Shown here: positions 6,599 through 6,779 of the stretch, in pieces | Numbering within the stretch: the first letter of the stretch is position 1 | Layout of the letters: each line of letters starts with the position of its first letter | From: Spirochaetia bacterium UBA5550 | GTDB taxonomy: Bacteria; Spirochaetota; UBA4802; UBA5550 | Reading direction: 5' to 3' | DNA length: 6,779 nucleotides | NCBI GenBank assembly: GCA_002425885.1 | Contig: DINC01000166.1 | Location: forward strand, 2,661 to 9,439 | Notes under the pieces: generated by a model | Seen by the model: the letters and a program-made list of their open reading frames with translations, nothing else | Database searches by the model: none | Told to the model about the DNA's origin: nothing | Program-made: the position numbers and the translations under genes

Positions 6599-6779
6599 AA
6601 ATAAAAGCAGCAAGCACAGTAAGCAGCACTGTGATAATTATATTGCTGTTAAACCATGCAATTATAACAGCAGAGAGTATCCCCAGTGCGGATACCACAG
6701 GTTTACCGCTAACAGCGCTGATGCTCCCCGGCAGTATCAGCGCTCCTAACGCGGCATAGGGGATGAACGAAAGGAAGAG
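6579..6779 (-). CDS. azlD: AzlD-type branched-chain amino acid exporter small subunit (3' end only)
   Basis: Open frame from the right edge of the window to a TAG at 6579-6581: 66 C-terminal residues, with the 5' part beyond the window. The translation begins LFLSFIPYAALGALILPG, then a short polar turn (SAVSGKP), two hydrophobic stretches separated by WFNSN, and ends ISAGF. This matches the AzlD/YgaH pattern: a helix ending in P-x-A-x-L-x-A-L-x-x-P, a loop, then A-x-x-x-A-W-x-x-x-N followed by a final hydrophobic helix. AzlD partners with the larger AzlC (YgaZ) permease in exporting branched-chain amino acids; azlC usually lies directly upstream, here expected to the right of the window. The end overlaps the convergent protease gene by 20 bases. 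Gene symbol is by family resemblance of a fragment, so moderate certainty. Confidence 0.7.
   Translation of the reverse strand, partial: LFLSFIPYAALGALILPGSISAVSGKPVVSALGILSAVIIAWFNSNIIITVLLTVLAAFIFISAGF

Noticed and set aside
6534..6749. Plus-strand open frame of 71 codons
   Set aside because: It is low-complexity polar sequence antisense to the azlD-like fragment, which has a clear membrane-protein pattern on the other strand.

Overview
The window comes from a bacterium, probably a diderm (Gram-negative type): two proteins carry Sec-type signal peptides, and a periplasmic HtrA/Deg-type protease and a YjjU-type patatin are present. The DNA looks moderately AT-rich by eye, with AT-rich promoters, GGAG-type ribosome binding sites and some GTG starts. 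There is no rRNA, tRNA or lineage marker. A spirochaete-like or Deferribacterota-like source would fit the PEGA/propeller protein and the overall style, but this is a weak guess. I see no phage, IS, CRISPR or other mobile signature, so it reads as ordinary chromosomal backbone with some uncommon domain combinations.

Layout. Three genes on the minus strand (read right to left from about 4090) form a likely operon. The first is a PrsW-family intramembrane metalloprotease with a C-terminal double zinc ribbon. The second is a CBS-domain ClC anion channel/transporter, whose most likely GTG start overlaps the PrsW stop in a 4-base GTGA. The third, after about 82 bases, is an exported PEGA plus seven-bladed beta-propeller (YncE-like) protein. 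An AT-rich divergent intergenic region (about 4069-4206) holds a sigma70-like promoter for this operon. On its other side a plus-strand YjjU-type patatin-like phospholipase starts at 4207. It is followed, behind its own extended -10 promoter, by an exported serine protease whose whole architecture (trypsin-like domain plus two PDZ-like domains) resembles the plant DEG9 branch of the HtrA family. At the right edge the 3' end of a minus-strand azlD-type gene (small subunit of a branched-chain amino acid exporter) converges on the protease gene and overlaps it by 20 bases.

How the genes might work together. Several products act in or on the membrane or envelope: site-2-like proteolysis, anion flux, lipid hydrolysis, periplasmic quality control and a secreted propeller. 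An envelope or ion-stress theme is reasonable inference, but only the PrsW-ClC coupling is directly supported by sequence (overlapping stop and start). Nothing in the window is a clear-cut novel defence or mobile system. The most interesting points are the PrsW-zinc-ribbon/ClC coupling, the altered ion-pathway residues of the ClC protein, the bacterial exported DEG9-like protease, and a palindrome over the -35 position of its promoter.
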